Shown: positions 1 to 5,133, counted from the first letter of the stretch. The stretch is DNA of 5,133 nt from UBA2289 sp041677365 (GCA_041677365.1 JBAYQC010000106.1:1-5133), one strand, 5' to 3'. The notes: a model not told the origin generated them from the sequence alone. Program-made: numbers and translations.

Positions 1-846
1 CCTAACTAATTTATCTTCAATTGATGGACAATATCTTGGACCGATTCCTTCTACTAACCCACTATACATCGCAGATTTTGTAAGATTATTCAAAATTATC
101 TCATGAGTAGAAGGGGCTGTATGGATTAAGTAACATGGCCATTCGTGATCTAATATTCGCAAATGTTCTTTTTCAAAGCTGAAACTATGAACAAATCCAT
201 CGCCAGGAGATAGTTCCATTTTGGAAAAATCAATGGAATCTCGTTTAATTCTTGGAGGGGTTCCGGTTTTTAATCTAAAAGTTTTATGGCCAATTTCTCT
301 TAAATGTCCACTTAAGCCTACTGATGCTTTTTGTTTATCGGGACCTTCACTCTTGGCTTTATCACCAACAAGGATTTTGGCTTCCATAAAAGTTCCGGTT
401 GTAATGATAACTGTTTGAGAATATATCTTTTCACCTGATTCCAATTCGACACCTTTTGTCGAATTGTTTTCAATGATTAATTTTTTTGCATAAGCTTCTT
501 TTAAATCAAGATTATCTTGATTCTTTAAAGTCTTCAGCATTTCTTTTGGATATTCCAATTTATCAGATTGTGCCCTTAGCGCTCTTACCGCTGGCCCTTT
601 AGATTTATTTAACATCTTCATCTGCAAACAAGTTTTATCAGTGTTTTTACCCATTTCTCCACCTAAAGCGTCGATTTCTCTCACTAATGTTCCTTTTGCA
701 GGACCGCCAATCGATGGATTGCAAGGCATAAAAGAAACCATTTCCAGGTTTCCGCTTATCAATAAAGTTTTTCTTTTTAACCTCGCTAGTGCTAAGGCTG
801 CCTCAACACCTGCGTGCCCACCACCAACGACAATTGCTTCATACAT
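1..846 (-). CDS. mnmG: MnmG (GidA), tRNA wobble-uridine carboxymethylaminomethyl enzyme, N-terminal 282 residues
   Basis: MnmG works with the GTPase MnmE to install the (carboxymethyl)aminomethyl group at C5 of the wobble uridine U34 in certain tRNAs, using FAD, NADH and a methylene-folate donor. The gene runs off the left edge, so only the N-terminal part is seen; the family is usually about 620-630 residues. The protein opens with the FAD-binding glycine motif VVGGGHAGVEAA (residues 6-17). It then has PCNPSIGGPAKG around Cys42, SKGPAVRALRAQ, the LKTGTPPR block, and GPRYCPSIEDK with Cys273 near the window end; Cys42 and Cys273 match the two conserved functional cysteines of the family. The ATG at 846 is chosen because an in-frame stop lies upstream and family members begin just before this glycine motif. 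It starts 17 nt after the HAD gene stop and probably shares its transcript. TrmFO is the nearest alternative, but the CNPSIGG and RYCPSIEDK blocks fit MnmG. Confidence 0.97.
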   Translation of the reverse strand, partial: MYEAIVVGGGHAGVEAALALARLKRKTLLISGNLEMVSFMPCNPSIGGPAKGTLVREIDALGGEMGKNTDKTCLQMKMLNKSKGPAVRALRAQSDKLEYPKEMLKTLKNQDNLDLKEAYAKKLIIENNSTKGVELESGEKIYSQTVIITTGTFMEAKILVGDKAKSEGPDKQKASVGLSGHLREIGHKTFRLKTGTPPRIKRDSIDFSKMELSPGDGFVHSFSFEKEHLRILDHEWPCYLIHTAPSTHEIILNNLTKSAMYSGLVEGIGPRYCPSIEDKLVR

Positions 847-852
847 TTGTTC

Positions 853-863
853 ATCACTTACTT
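853..863 (-). promoter_or_regulatory. mnmG ribosome binding site, extended type
   Basis: AAGTAAGTGAT lies 6 nt before the mnmG ATG. It lacks a GGAGG core but matches 9 of 11 positions of the long Shine-Dalgarno AAGGAGGTGAT, including the GTGAT end. It begins directly after the HAD gene stop codon, sharing no coding sequence, and supports the ATG at 846 over the in-frame TTG at 867. Confidence 0.5.
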
Positions 864-1625
864 TCAAATTAACTTATAATATTTCATCGCGTTATAAACC
901 CCAGCATCACATACATCGGTCGTTACGTAACTAGCAACCTTCTTTAGTTCTTCTGTAGCATTACCCATAGCAATACCATGTTTTACCGCTTCTAGCATGG
1001 TGATATCATTAAAATTATCGCCAATAGCATAAATTTCGTCAGAATCATAATTTAAATATTCGATAACGGTTTTAATACCTTCTGCTTTTAGTTTCCCGCT
1101 AGGATTAACATCAAAACCAAAATGACTGGACTGATTAAACTGTAGTTCTGGAAATAAAGCTTTGATTTTATCAACCACAGTTTTTTCAAACATCACCATT
1201 GCAAAAACTTTTCTATCTGGATAGAAATTTCTATCTAATCTAGCTATTTCTAAATTATACATTTTAGAGAACTTATCCGAAGCTTCAGTATCCTTACGAT
1301 AAGATATATATTCATCAAAATACTCGATTACAAAATCAAACTTCATTTCATCAGCTAAATCCATCATTCTTTTAACTACAGAATTATCAATATACTTTTC
1401 TTTGATTACTTTACCGGCAATTTTTACATAGCTCCCATTAGCTAAAACTAAGCTATCTATACCAAATACCTTATCTACTCCATAAATTAGGTTAGGATTT
1501 CTCCCTGTAGCAATAACCACTTGGTGGTTATTTTCTTTTAACAATTCAACTGTTAGAATGGCTTTAGGAGCCGGTTTACCATTATATAATAAGGTGTTGT
1601 CTAAATCAATAAATATTAATGCCAT
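864..1625 (-). CDS. Cof-type HAD-superfamily phosphatase
   Basis: This is a 253-residue haloacid dehalogenase-fold hydrolase of the Cof/YidA type (C2B cap), cytoplasmic and probably acting on sugar phosphates, nucleotides or flavin phosphates; the substrate cannot be read from sequence. All four motifs are visible. Motif I is FIDLDNTLL with nucleophile Asp7 and acid/base Asp9, motif II is IATGR with Thr40, motif III is probably Lys180 in GKLKAEGIK, and motif IV is GDNFND (202-207). The large cap domain lies between motifs II and III. The length is slightly short of the usual 260-280. The ATG at 1625 has a GAGGT ribosome site 6 nt upstream (1632-1636). It starts 31 nt after the SRP RNA gene, leaving no room for a clear separate promoter, and ends 17 nt before mnmG, with which it probably forms a transcript. 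Aspartate at motif I and GDxxND at motif IV make an active enzyme likely. Confidence 0.93.
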   Translation of the reverse strand: MALIFIDLDNTLLYNGKPAPKAILTVELLKENNHQVVIATGRNPNLIYGVDKVFGIDSLVLANGSYVKIAGKVIKEKYIDNSVVKRMMDLADEMKFDFVIEYFDEYISYRKDTEASDKFSKMYNLEIARLDRNFYPDRKVFAMVMFEKTVVDKIKALFPELQFNQSSHFGFDVNPSGKLKAEGIKTVIEYLNYDSDEIYAIGDNFNDITMLEAVKHGIAMGNATEELKKVASYVTTDVCDAGVYNAMKYYKLI

Positions 1626-1656
1626 CTTTTTACCTCGTTTTTTTTATTTGAAAAAA

Positions 1657-1770
1657 GAATCTCAACTCCAGCATCCTCACCCACATAAACACCTTACTTA
1701 AGGCTGCTTCCGTCAAGATCTGACCTGATTCGTGGGCATCTATTGAGTGAAGATGCGGCAGTTGAGATTC
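1657..1770 (-). ncRNA. ffs: Small (4.5S-type) signal recognition particle RNA
   Basis: The minus strand holds a 114-nt RNA folding into one long hairpin, the form of the small bacterial SRP RNA that binds Ffh and targets nascent membrane proteins to FtsY. The ends GAATCTCAACT and AGTTGAGATTC pair perfectly over 11 bp. A second 10-bp helix joins RNA positions 15-24 with 91-100 (one G-U), and a third of 9 bp joins 28-36 with 78-86 (several G-U). The apical domain IV carries the signature CAGGTCAG on the 5' side and GAAGCAGCC on the 3' side, at the same spacing as in E. coli 4.5S RNA. The tetraloop is UGAC where E. coli has GGAA. It has its own strong promoter, and the closing stem runs straight into a T6 tract (1651-1656), which may act as a weak terminator. 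No Alu-type domain of the large Bacillus SRP RNA is visible. Exact ends are inferred from the stem. Confidence 0.93.
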
Positions 1771-1780
1771 TACAAAAAAT

Positions 1781-1808
1781 ATTATATCATATTCTTCAAT
1801 AAATTCAA
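1781..1808 (-). promoter_or_regulatory. Sigma-A-type promoter of the SRP RNA gene
   Basis: TTGAAT (1803-1808) and a perfect TATAAT (1781-1786) are separated by 16 nt, and TGA directly before the -10 makes an extended TGn -10 element. The first paired base of the SRP RNA lies 11 nt downstream of the -10, so transcription may begin a few bases before the stem. It sits in the 54-nt gap behind the pyrG stop codon. Confidence 0.8.
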
Positions 1809-1824
1809 TTTTTTTGTTGTTTTA

Positions 1825-3420
1825 TTACCCGATACTCTTAATGAGACCTTTGAATAATGGGTGCGGTTTATCTGGCCTGGATAAAAATTCCGGATGAAAC
1901 TGACAAGCAATGAAATATGGATGTTCTTTGATTTCGATAATTTCAACCAGCCCTGTTTGGGGATTGATACCGGAAAAGATCATACCCGCTTCTTCTAATA
2001 CTTTTTTAAACTGATTATTAAACTCATAACGGTGTCTATGTCTTTCGCGAATAAATGTTGTTTGATACAATTGATGCGCTAAAGAATCTTTTTTTATTTC
2101 GCAGTCATAAAGACCTAAGCGCATAGTTCCTCCAAGATTTATCCCTGCATATTGATTAGGTAAATAGTCGAATACATTTTCTTTAGTTTCCTGATTAAAC
2201 TCAGTTGATGATGCTTGGGTTAATCCAGCGATATTTCTAGCAAATTCTATAACTGCCAGTTGCATTCCTAAGCAAAGTCCCAAGAACGGAATTTGCTTTT
2301 CTCGAGCATATTTTATCGCTTGAATCTTGCCTTTAATTCCCCTTTCACCAAAGCCTCCTGGCACAATTATACCCTGGATATCTTTAAGGATTTCATCTAC
2401 AGTGTTTTCTTTAATCTCACTGGCGTCAATAAATTTAATATTTACATCTCTATCGTAAACATATCCGGCATGTTTTATTGCTTCGTATACCGACAAATAA
2501 GCATCTTTAAGTTCGATATATTTACCAACGATTGCAATGTTAATTTTCACATTCAATTGTTTGATTTTTTTCACTAAGTTCTCAAAAAATGAAATATCGG
2601 CTTCTTGATTATTAATTTTTAGATGATTTGATACCAAGGTATCTAATCCTTCGTTTTTTAAGTTTGAAATAACCTCATAAAGCACTTCTACATCAAGACA
2701 TTCAATAACCGCGGATTTTTTAACATCACAAAAGAGTGCGACTTTATCTTTAACATCTTCGGGAATTTTTTTCGTGGTTCTAAGAACAATAATATCTGGA
2801 GCAATTCCTAAAGATCTTAGTTCTTTGACGCTGTGTTGTGTAGGTTTAGTTTTTAATTCACCAGTTGTTGGTAAATGTGGTACCAATGTATTATGAATAA
2901 ACATTGTATTTTCATAGCCTATGTCTCTACGCATTTGTCTAATCGCTTCTATGAAGGGTAAAGACTCGATATCTCCGACAGTCCCACCAATTTCAATAAT
3001 TAAAACGTCACAATCATATTCTTCAGCTAAATTTTTAAGATTTTCTTTAATTTCATTAGTTATATGAGGAATTACCTGAACGGTTGCGCCTAAGTATTCT
3101 CCAGCTCGCTCTTTATTAATAACCGATTGATAAATTTTCCCAGTTGTAATCGATGAGTTCTTGGAAAGATTTTCGTCGATAAATCTTTCATAATGCCCTA
3201 AATCTAGATCTGTTTCTCCGCCATCATTAGTCACAAAAACTTCTCCGTGTTGATATGGCGACATCGTTCCGGGGTCAACATTAATATAGGGGTCAAGTTT
3301 TATCATAAAAACTTTAAGACCTTTATTTTTTAAAAGTCTTCCTAATGAAGCGGCGACGATGCCTTTTCCTAAAGATGAAACAACTCCTCCGGTTATAAAT
3401 ATATATTTTCTTGATTTCAT
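1825..3420 (-). CDS. pyrG: CTP synthase (glutamine-hydrolysing)
   Basis: PyrG converts UTP to CTP using ATP and glutamine, the last step of de novo pyrimidine nucleotide synthesis, in the cytoplasm as a tetramer. The 531 residues show both domains. The N-terminal synthetase (about 1-270) has the phosphate-binding GGVVSSLGKG (11-20), LDPYINVDPGTMSPYQHGE (42-60), the Mg/UTP region ETDLDLGHYERF (69-80), IEIGGTVGDIESLP (142-155) and KTKPTQHSVKEL (190-201). The C-terminal class I glutamine amidotransferase has PGGFG (354-358), nucleophile Cys383 in GLCLGMQ, HRHRYE (461-466) and the QFHPEF pair His509/Glu511. Its length is close to the roughly 535 usual in Firmicutes, and no key residue is missing. 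The ATG at 3420 has GGAGG at 3428-3432, 7 nt upstream. A hairpin terminator lies between the promoter and this ribosome site, so expression must depend on readthrough, as in CTP-controlled pyrG attenuation. Confidence 0.99.
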   Translation of the reverse strand: MKSRKYIFITGGVVSSLGKGIVAASLGRLLKNKGLKVFMIKLDPYINVDPGTMSPYQHGEVFVTNDGGETDLDLGHYERFIDENLSKNSSITTGKIYQSVINKERAGEYLGATVQVIPHITNEIKENLKNLAEEYDCDVLIIEIGGTVGDIESLPFIEAIRQMRRDIGYENTMFIHNTLVPHLPTTGELKTKPTQHSVKELRSLGIAPDIIVLRTTKKIPEDVKDKVALFCDVKKSAVIECLDVEVLYEVISNLKNEGLDTLVSNHLKINNQEADISFFENLVKKIKQLNVKINIAIVGKYIELKDAYLSVYEAIKHAGYVYDRDVNIKFIDASEIKENTVDEILKDIQGIIVPGGFGERGIKGKIQAIKYAREKQIPFLGLCLGMQLAVIEFARNIAGLTQASSTEFNQETKENVFDYLPNQYAGINLGGTMRLGLYDCEIKKDSLAHQLYQTTFIRERHRHRYEFNNQFKKVLEEAGMIFSGINPQTGLVEIIEIKEHPYFIACQFHPEFLSRPDKPHPLFKGLIKSIG

Positions 3421-3432
3421 TTGCTTTCCTCC

Positions 3433-3473
3433 AAAAATAATAAAAGGGTTCTCCGGTTTTGGAGAACCCTTTT
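3433..3473 (-). terminator. Intrinsic terminator in the pyrG leader, probable attenuator
   Basis: On the minus strand a 13-bp perfect stem (AAAAGGGTTCTCC paired with GGAGAACCCTTTT; arms 3461-3473 and 3442-3454) with a 6-nt loop AAAACC is followed by the tail ATTATTTTT. The tail abuts the GGAGG ribosome site of pyrG. It could simply end the tdk-tadA transcript, but a good promoter lies upstream of it and no room for a promoter exists between it and pyrG. The likely role is therefore conditional termination in a pyrG leader of about 63 nt. The 5' arm holds the pyrimidine-rich stretch UUCUCC; in Bacillus pyrG such an arm is captured by a slippage-made G tract when CTP is low. Confidence 0.9.
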
Positions 3474-3489
3474 TATGTGGCTCTTTTAG

Positions 3490-3518
3490 ATTATATCAAA
3501 TAAAATTTTTTCTTTCAA
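3490..3518 (-). promoter_or_regulatory. Sigma-A-type promoter of pyrG
   Basis: TTGAAA (3513-3518) and a perfect TATAAT (3490-3495) are spaced by 17 nt, with TGA before the -10 (extended TGn element). The -35 overlaps the TGA stop of tadA (3515-3517). The start is expected near 3483-3485, where the non-template strand reads AAAAGAGCC, giving a leader of about 63 nt before the pyrG ATG that contains the terminator hairpin. Confidence 0.8.
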
Positions 3519-3982
3519 TCATCAATTTTATCTTTTTTTCTTAATTCTTTAAAAAAGTCTTTTAATAGGCCATCGCATTGTTTTTCTAAAACTCCAGGAA
3601 CTATTTCCACTTGATGATTAAAGTTCTTTAAATATTCCTTCAAGATGTTATCCAAGGACTCGTATTTTTTATCTCGTGGTCCAAAAATAACTCTTTTAAA
3701 TCTCGCTGAAGCAATTGCGCCGACACACATTAAGCAAGGCTCAAGTGTTACATAAATGTCGCAACCATCTAAGCGCCATGAATTAAGGTTTTCGCAGGCT
3801 TGATTTATAGCGATAATTTCGGCATGATGTAAGACGTTTTGGTTGCTTTCTTTTAAATTATGCGCTCTTGCGATAATTAAATCATCTTTTACGATTACAC
3901 ATCCAACTGGGATTTCTTCTTTATCAAAAGCTTTTTGCGCTTCTTTGAGCGCTTCAAGCATAAATAATTCGTCTTGTGTCAT
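3515..3982 (-). CDS. tadA: tRNA-specific adenosine deaminase (A34 to inosine)
   Basis: TadA deaminates the wobble adenosine of tRNA-Arg(ACG) to inosine, letting one tRNA read three CGN codons; it works as a zinc-dependent homodimer. The 155-residue protein has the full cytidine/deoxycytidylate deaminase signature. His53-Ala-Glu55 supplies a zinc ligand and the catalytic proton shuttle, and PCLMC provides ligands Cys83 and Cys86. PVGCVIV (25-31) and the RAHN segment near residue 40 fit the substrate pocket. The ATG at 3982 overlaps the tdk stop as ATGA and has only a weak GAG upstream, so translational coupling to tdk is likely. After FGPRD (100-104) the usual GAxGS loop is replaced by KKYESLDNI, while the C-terminal helix (GLLKDFFKELRKK) is conserved. 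A guanine or cytidine deaminase is possible from the fold alone, but the sequence order fits TadA better. Confidence 0.94.
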   Translation of the reverse strand: MTQDELFMLEALKEAQKAFDKEEIPVGCVIVKDDLIIARAHNLKESNQNVLHHAEIIAINQACENLNSWRLDGCDIYVTLEPCLMCVGAIASARFKRVIFGPRDKKYESLDNILKEYLKNFNHQVEIVPGVLEKQCDGLLKDFFKELRKKDKIDD

Positions 3983-4581
3983 TTTAAAAACTCGTATTTT
4001 TTAGGGCGATTGGGAACTTCATGACATTCTCTGCATCTCGCTTCATAAGAGTCTTGAGCGCCCACCAAAATTATCGGGTCATTAAAATTAGCTGGTTTTC
4101 CGTTAATAATTCTTTGGGTTCTGGTAGCTGGAGTGTGACATTTTACGCAAATAGCACTTAATTTAGTAACGTACTCCGCTAACGCTAAGAGTTTAGGCAT
4201 AAATGAAAATGGTTCTCCTCTAAAGTTACGATCTAAACCACTGACAATCACTCTTATTCCTTTATCAGCGAGATATTCGCAGATGTCTACTGCTTCTTCA
4301 TCTAAAAACTGAACTTCATCAATAGCAACAACATTAGTGTTTTCATCAACATATTGAATAATCTCGTTAGCTTTAGAAATATTTATGGATTTCGTCCGAG
4401 AATGGTCGTGACTTACAACTTCATTCGTAGCGTAGCGATTATCGATAACTGGTTTAAAAACCAGGATATTTTGTTTAGCATATTCCAAGCGCTTAACTCT
4501 TCTAATTAACTCTTCAGTTTTACCAGCAAACATCGGTCCGGTAATGACTTCTATCCAACCATCTTTTTGATTCAAGTACAT
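3979..4581 (-). CDS. tdk: Thymidine kinase, type II
   Basis: Tdk phosphorylates thymidine (and deoxyuridine) with ATP in the pyrimidine salvage pathway. The 200-residue protein has the family's parts in order. These are the P-loop GPMFAGKT (15-22), the Walker B-like DEVQF (88-92) with catalytic base Glu89, and the SGLDRNFRGEPF segment (114-125). The structural zinc site is formed by Cys145/Cys148 and Cys183/Cys186, and the thymidine-binding lasso VGAQDSYEARCRECH (173-187) includes Tyr179. The length is typical (about 190-205), with no missing residue. The ATG at 4581 has GGAGG (4588-4592) 6 nt upstream. It follows rpmE, the same order as in Bacillus subtilis, but a terminator separates them here, so it probably has its own promoter. 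It overlaps tadA by 4 nt and forms a two-gene unit with it. Confidence 0.98.
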   Translation of the reverse strand: MYLNQKDGWIEVITGPMFAGKTEELIRRVKRLEYAKQNILVFKPVIDNRYATNEVVSHDHSRTKSINISKANEIIQYVDENTNVVAIDEVQFLDEEAVDICEYLADKGIRVIVSGLDRNFRGEPFSFMPKLLALAEYVTKLSAICVKCHTPATRTQRIINGKPANFNDPIILVGAQDSYEARCRECHEVPNRPKKYEFLK

Positions 4582-4610
4582 TTTTATCCTCCAGTATTAT
4601 TTATAATTAA

Positions 4611-4640
4611 ATTATAACGAAAACAAATAAAAAAAGCCAA
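4611..4640 (-). promoter_or_regulatory. Candidate promoter of tdk-tadA
   Basis: A perfect TATAAT (4611-4616) lies 29 nt before the tdk ATG. The best -35 at a workable distance is TTGGCT (4635-4640, 18-nt spacer), which is weak and forms the 3' arm of the rpmE terminator. No TGn extension is present. A promoter somewhere in this gap is expected because the terminator would otherwise cut tdk off. Confidence 0.45.
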
Positions 4641-4653
4641 TGCATTTGGCTTT
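4625..4653 (-). terminator. Intrinsic terminator behind rpmE
   Basis: On the minus strand AAAGCCAA pairs with TTGGCTTT (8 bp, arms 4646-4653 and 4633-4640) around the 5-nt loop ATGCA. A run of seven T, three of them in the stem, follows, then ATTTG. It begins 11 nt after the rpmE stop codon. The stem is short, so readthrough into tdk is possible. Confidence 0.8.
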
Positions 4654-4664
4654 AATTATTATTT

Positions 4665-4886
4665 TTATTTTTCCTCTTCTTCTTCAGCGATACCATAACG
4701 TTTGTTGAATTTGTCAATTCTACCAGCTGCTACAGTGTACTTTTGTTTACCTGTGTAGAAAGGATGGCAATTTGAACATGTATCAACTTTAATGTTTTTG
4801 TTAGTTGATCCGGTTTCAAATGTGTTCCCACAAGTACTGCAAGTTACTGTAACGTTATGATATTCTGGATGAATACTTTTTTTCAT
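4665..4886 (-). CDS. rpmE: 50S ribosomal protein L31 (zinc-binding, C+ form)
   Basis: L31 is a small protein of the large ribosomal subunit that helps bridge 50S and 30S. The 73-residue protein starts KKSIHPEY as the family does. It carries four cysteines in two CxxC pairs (Cys16/Cys19 and Cys37/Cys40), which marks it as the zinc-binding C+ form, not the zinc-free paralogue induced under zinc limitation. FYTGKQK and the FNKRYG C-terminal block are typical, and the tail is acidic (five Glu before the last Lys). The ATG at 4886 has AAGGAG (4894-4899) 7 nt upstream. That ribosome site lies inside the last codons of the upstream frame, whose stop is only 1 nt before this start. A candidate promoter lies about 60 nt upstream and a terminator follows, so it may be transcribed mainly alone. 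Confidence 0.98.
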   Translation of the reverse strand: MKKSIHPEYHNVTVTCSTCGNTFETGSTNKNIKVDTCSNCHPFYTGKQKYTVAAGRIDKFNKRYGIAEEEEEK

Positions 4887-4887
4887 A

Positions 4888-5133
4888 TCATATCTCCTTC
4901 TGCCATGAATTTTCCTTAAAACATAGTAAGTTCATTACAAGCAAAAGTATTATAACAAATCCCCGATTAAAAAGCAAGAAAAACATAAACGCTTGCTTAG
5001 ATAAAGTTCTTTTGTTAGTTTCCAAAGAAAAAGCAATAAACAAAGGATAAAGGAAAAAAGCTAGAAGAAAAGCAACTATAAAAGGAAATAAACTTTCTTT
5101 TTTTGACAAAATTATGTAATATAATAGATGAGA
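4888..5133 (-). CDS. C-terminal end of a probable multi-pass membrane protein (unrecognised)
   Basis: I do not recognise this gene. A frame of 81 codons plus a TGA stop is open from the right edge to 4888, so it is probably the 3' end of a gene beginning outside the window. The fragment has two clear hydrophobic segments, about residues 15-37 and 48-72. They are separated by the polar, positively charged loop ETNKRTLSKQ, preceded by SKKES and followed by a hydrophilic end KENSWQKEI. This alternation, and the absence of any stop across 82 codons in such AT-rich DNA, argue for coding. Its stop is 1 nt before the rpmE ATG and its last codons contain the rpmE ribosome site, as in a compact operon. 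A start at the in-frame TTG at 5109 is possible but has no ribosome site, so I prefer a run-off gene. The alternative is that this is the untranslated upstream region of rpmE, since a promoter-like site lies within it. Confidence 0.55.
   Translation of the reverse strand, partial: SHLLYYIILSKKESLFPFIVAFLLAFFLYPLFIAFSLETNKRTLSKQAFMFFLLFNRGFVIILLLVMNLLCFKENSWQKEI
4949..4977 (-). promoter_or_regulatory. Candidate extended -10 promoter for rpmE
   Basis: A perfect TATAAT (4949-4954) with TGT just before it forms an extended -10; the -35 at 17 nt spacing is poor (TTGCTT, 4972-4977). Transcription would start near 4942 and give rpmE an untranslated leader of about 55 nt. It lies within the upstream membrane-protein frame, so it would be an internal promoter if that frame is real. 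Confidence 0.5.

Noticed and set aside
865..867. In-frame TTG as an earlier mnmG start
   Set aside because: It overlaps the end of the HAD gene and would add seven residues absent from the family's usual start; the ATG at 846 has a better-placed ribosome site.
221..934. Plus-strand open frames of 65 and 97 codons
   Set aside because: They lie antisense to mnmG and the start of the HAD gene, have no ribosome site or family resemblance, and the minus-strand genes there are unmistakable.
1657..1770. Long inverted repeat as a T-box, riboswitch or mobile-element end
   Set aside because: The domain IV core (CAGGTCAG...GAAGCAGCC) and single long hairpin identify it as SRP RNA; no T-box motif or transposase is nearby.
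2293..2577. Plus-strand 94-codon open frame
   Set aside because: It is fully inside pyrG on the opposite strand, with an AT-rich composition of Phe, Ile and Asn typical of a shadow frame.
3359..3544. Plus-strand 61-codon open frame across the pyrG start and leader
   Set aside because: It translates through the terminator hairpin and the pyrG promoter region; no ribosome site and no recognisable domain.
3515..4581. Possible Mycoplasma-type code with TGA as tryptophan
   Set aside because: tdk, tadA and the HAD gene end at TGA at family-appropriate lengths, and Trp residues in tdk, tadA and mnmG are encoded by TGG.
5103..5125. Plus-strand TTGACA and TATAAT near the right edge, as a divergent promoter
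   Set aside because: The two hexamers are only 11 nt apart, too close for a sigma-A promoter, and TTGACA at normal spacing meets no -10-like sequence before the window ends.

Overview
The window looks like a core chromosomal segment of a low-GC bacterium of the Bacilli/Mollicutes type. It is AT-rich by eye and every supported gene is on the minus strand. Genes are tightly packed, ribosome sites are GGAGG-like and promoters are TATAAT-rich. Three genes (tdk, tadA and the HAD phosphatase) end in TGA and tryptophan is encoded by TGG, so the code is the standard one. That argues against Mycoplasma/Spiroplasma and fits Acholeplasma-like, Izemoplasma/RF39-like or Erysipelotrichia-like lineages. The exact taxon is inference.

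In transcription order (right to left): the 3' end of a probable multi-pass membrane protein gene that enters from the right edge (5133-4888); rpmE, ribosomal protein L31 (4886-4665), with a candidate promoter inside the preceding frame and an intrinsic terminator behind it; tdk, thymidine kinase (4581-3979), overlapping by 4 nt tadA, the tRNA adenosine deaminase (3982-3515). A promoter begins on the tadA stop codon and is followed by a hairpin with a U-rich tail that lies between that promoter and pyrG, CTP synthase (3420-1825). This is the layout of a pyrG leader attenuator. Next comes ffs, a small (4.5S-type) SRP RNA at 1770-1657 with its own promoter, then a Cof-type HAD phosphatase (1625-864), and finally mnmG (846 to the left edge), of which 282 N-terminal codons are present.

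The themes are translation (L31, two wobble-position tRNA modification enzymes, SRP targeting) and pyrimidine nucleotide supply (Tdk salvage, PyrG synthesis of CTP). There is no mobile element, CRISPR array, tRNA, rRNA or obviously foreign gene, and I see no new defence or metabolic system. The points worth a second look are regulatory and RNA-level. They are the pyrG leader, which lacks the GGG start of the Bacillus stutter mechanism; an SRP RNA whose tetraloop reads UGAC in place of GGAA; and the apparent absence of a separate promoter for the HAD-mnmG pair behind ffs.
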